Position numbers and translations under genes: made by a program. Under the pieces are notes generated by a model. It had not been told where the DNA came from. It did no database searches and was given only the letters and a program-made list of their open reading frames with translations. A stretch of DNA of 5,718 nucleotides. Origin: Sulfurimonas sp. GTDB taxonomy: Bacteria > Campylobacterota > Campylobacteria > Campylobacterales > Sulfurimonadaceae. Each line of letters starts with the position of its first letter. Within the stretch, counting starts at the first letter, position 1. The DNA lies in assembly GCA_027858865.1 (NCBI GenBank), contig JAQIBW010000113.1, forward strand, positions 1 through 5,718, read 5' to 3'. Shown in pieces: positions 5,594-5,718 of the stretch.

Positions 5594-5718
5594 CGTTAAC
5601 CTTTAATTTGATTTCAAAACATACACCTAAATTATGGTTTTTCACGTTTAACTCTCCATCCATACTTTCTTCTATAATTTTTTTAGACATATAGAGTCCA
5701 AGACCTGTGCCTTTAGTC
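5586..5718 (-). CDS. sensor histidine kinase, C-terminal end only
   Basis: A frame open from the right edge encodes 43 residues before TAA at 5588-5586. It starts with TKGTGLGLYMSKKIIEESM, the G2 box and following helix of the HATPase_c domain (ATP lid side), and continues through the last strands (GVCFEIKLKVNGE) to the end. This is the normal ending of a histidine kinase, so only the ATP-binding tail is in view; sensor, membrane segments and H box lie beyond the window. It overlaps the response regulator downstream by 8 nt and is almost certainly its cognate kinase. Confidence 0.85.
   Translation of the reverse strand, partial: TKGTGLGLYMSKKIIEESMDGELNVKNHNLGVCFEIKLKVNGE

Noticed and set aside
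1..5718. CRISPR array, tRNA, rRNA, insertion sequence, toxin-antitoxin or phage module
   Set aside because: No spaced long repeats, tRNA-like cloverleaf, transposase or paired toxin/antitoxin genes are visible. The CI-like HTH gene alone is not enough to call a phage or toxin-antitoxin locus.

Overview
The window is AT-rich and densely coded. It looks like a chromosomal segment from a Campylobacterota (epsilonproteobacterial) bacterium, most likely a Sulfurimonas-like free-living one. This is inferred from the low G+C, the DnaX sequence style, sigma-70-type promoters with a recognisable -10 but no clear -35, and a small CI-repressor-like HTH protein of a kind common in that phylum. No search was possible, so the genus is a guess.

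Left part, + strand: the C-terminal end of a CBS/GGDEF signalling protein (1-660, cut by the window edge). After a short gap with a likely promoter comes dnaX, the clamp-loader tau/gamma subunit (best start GTG at 730, end 2454). dnaX carries a run of ten A's at 2201-2210, where any out-of-frame slip gives near-immediate termination.

Right part, - strand, read from right to left: the last 43 residues of a sensor histidine kinase (cut by the right edge), overlapping by 8 nt a response regulator with a winged-helix output domain (4898-5593). An 85-nt gap follows with an extended -10 promoter and a three-unit, 11-bp-period repeat resembling a PhoB box. Next is a PhoB/OmpR-type response regulator (4138-4812), overlapping by 7 nt a PhoR-type sensor kinase (2750-4144). 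Last is a 70-residue HTH protein (2465-2677) with its own promoter and a small dyad at its predicted transcription start. It ends 10 nt from the dnaX stop, so the two transcription units converge there.

Functionally, the window is a replication gene flanked by signalling genes. The PhoB-like/PhoR-like pair probably forms an autoregulated operon that may sense phosphate. The neighbouring kinase/regulator pair is a separate two-component system of unknown signal. There is no gene-free stretch over 300 bases, and I see no tRNA, rRNA, CRISPR, insertion sequence or phage structural gene. I did not find a clearly new multi-gene system. The most interesting signals are the operator-like repeat array and the dnaX homopolymer.
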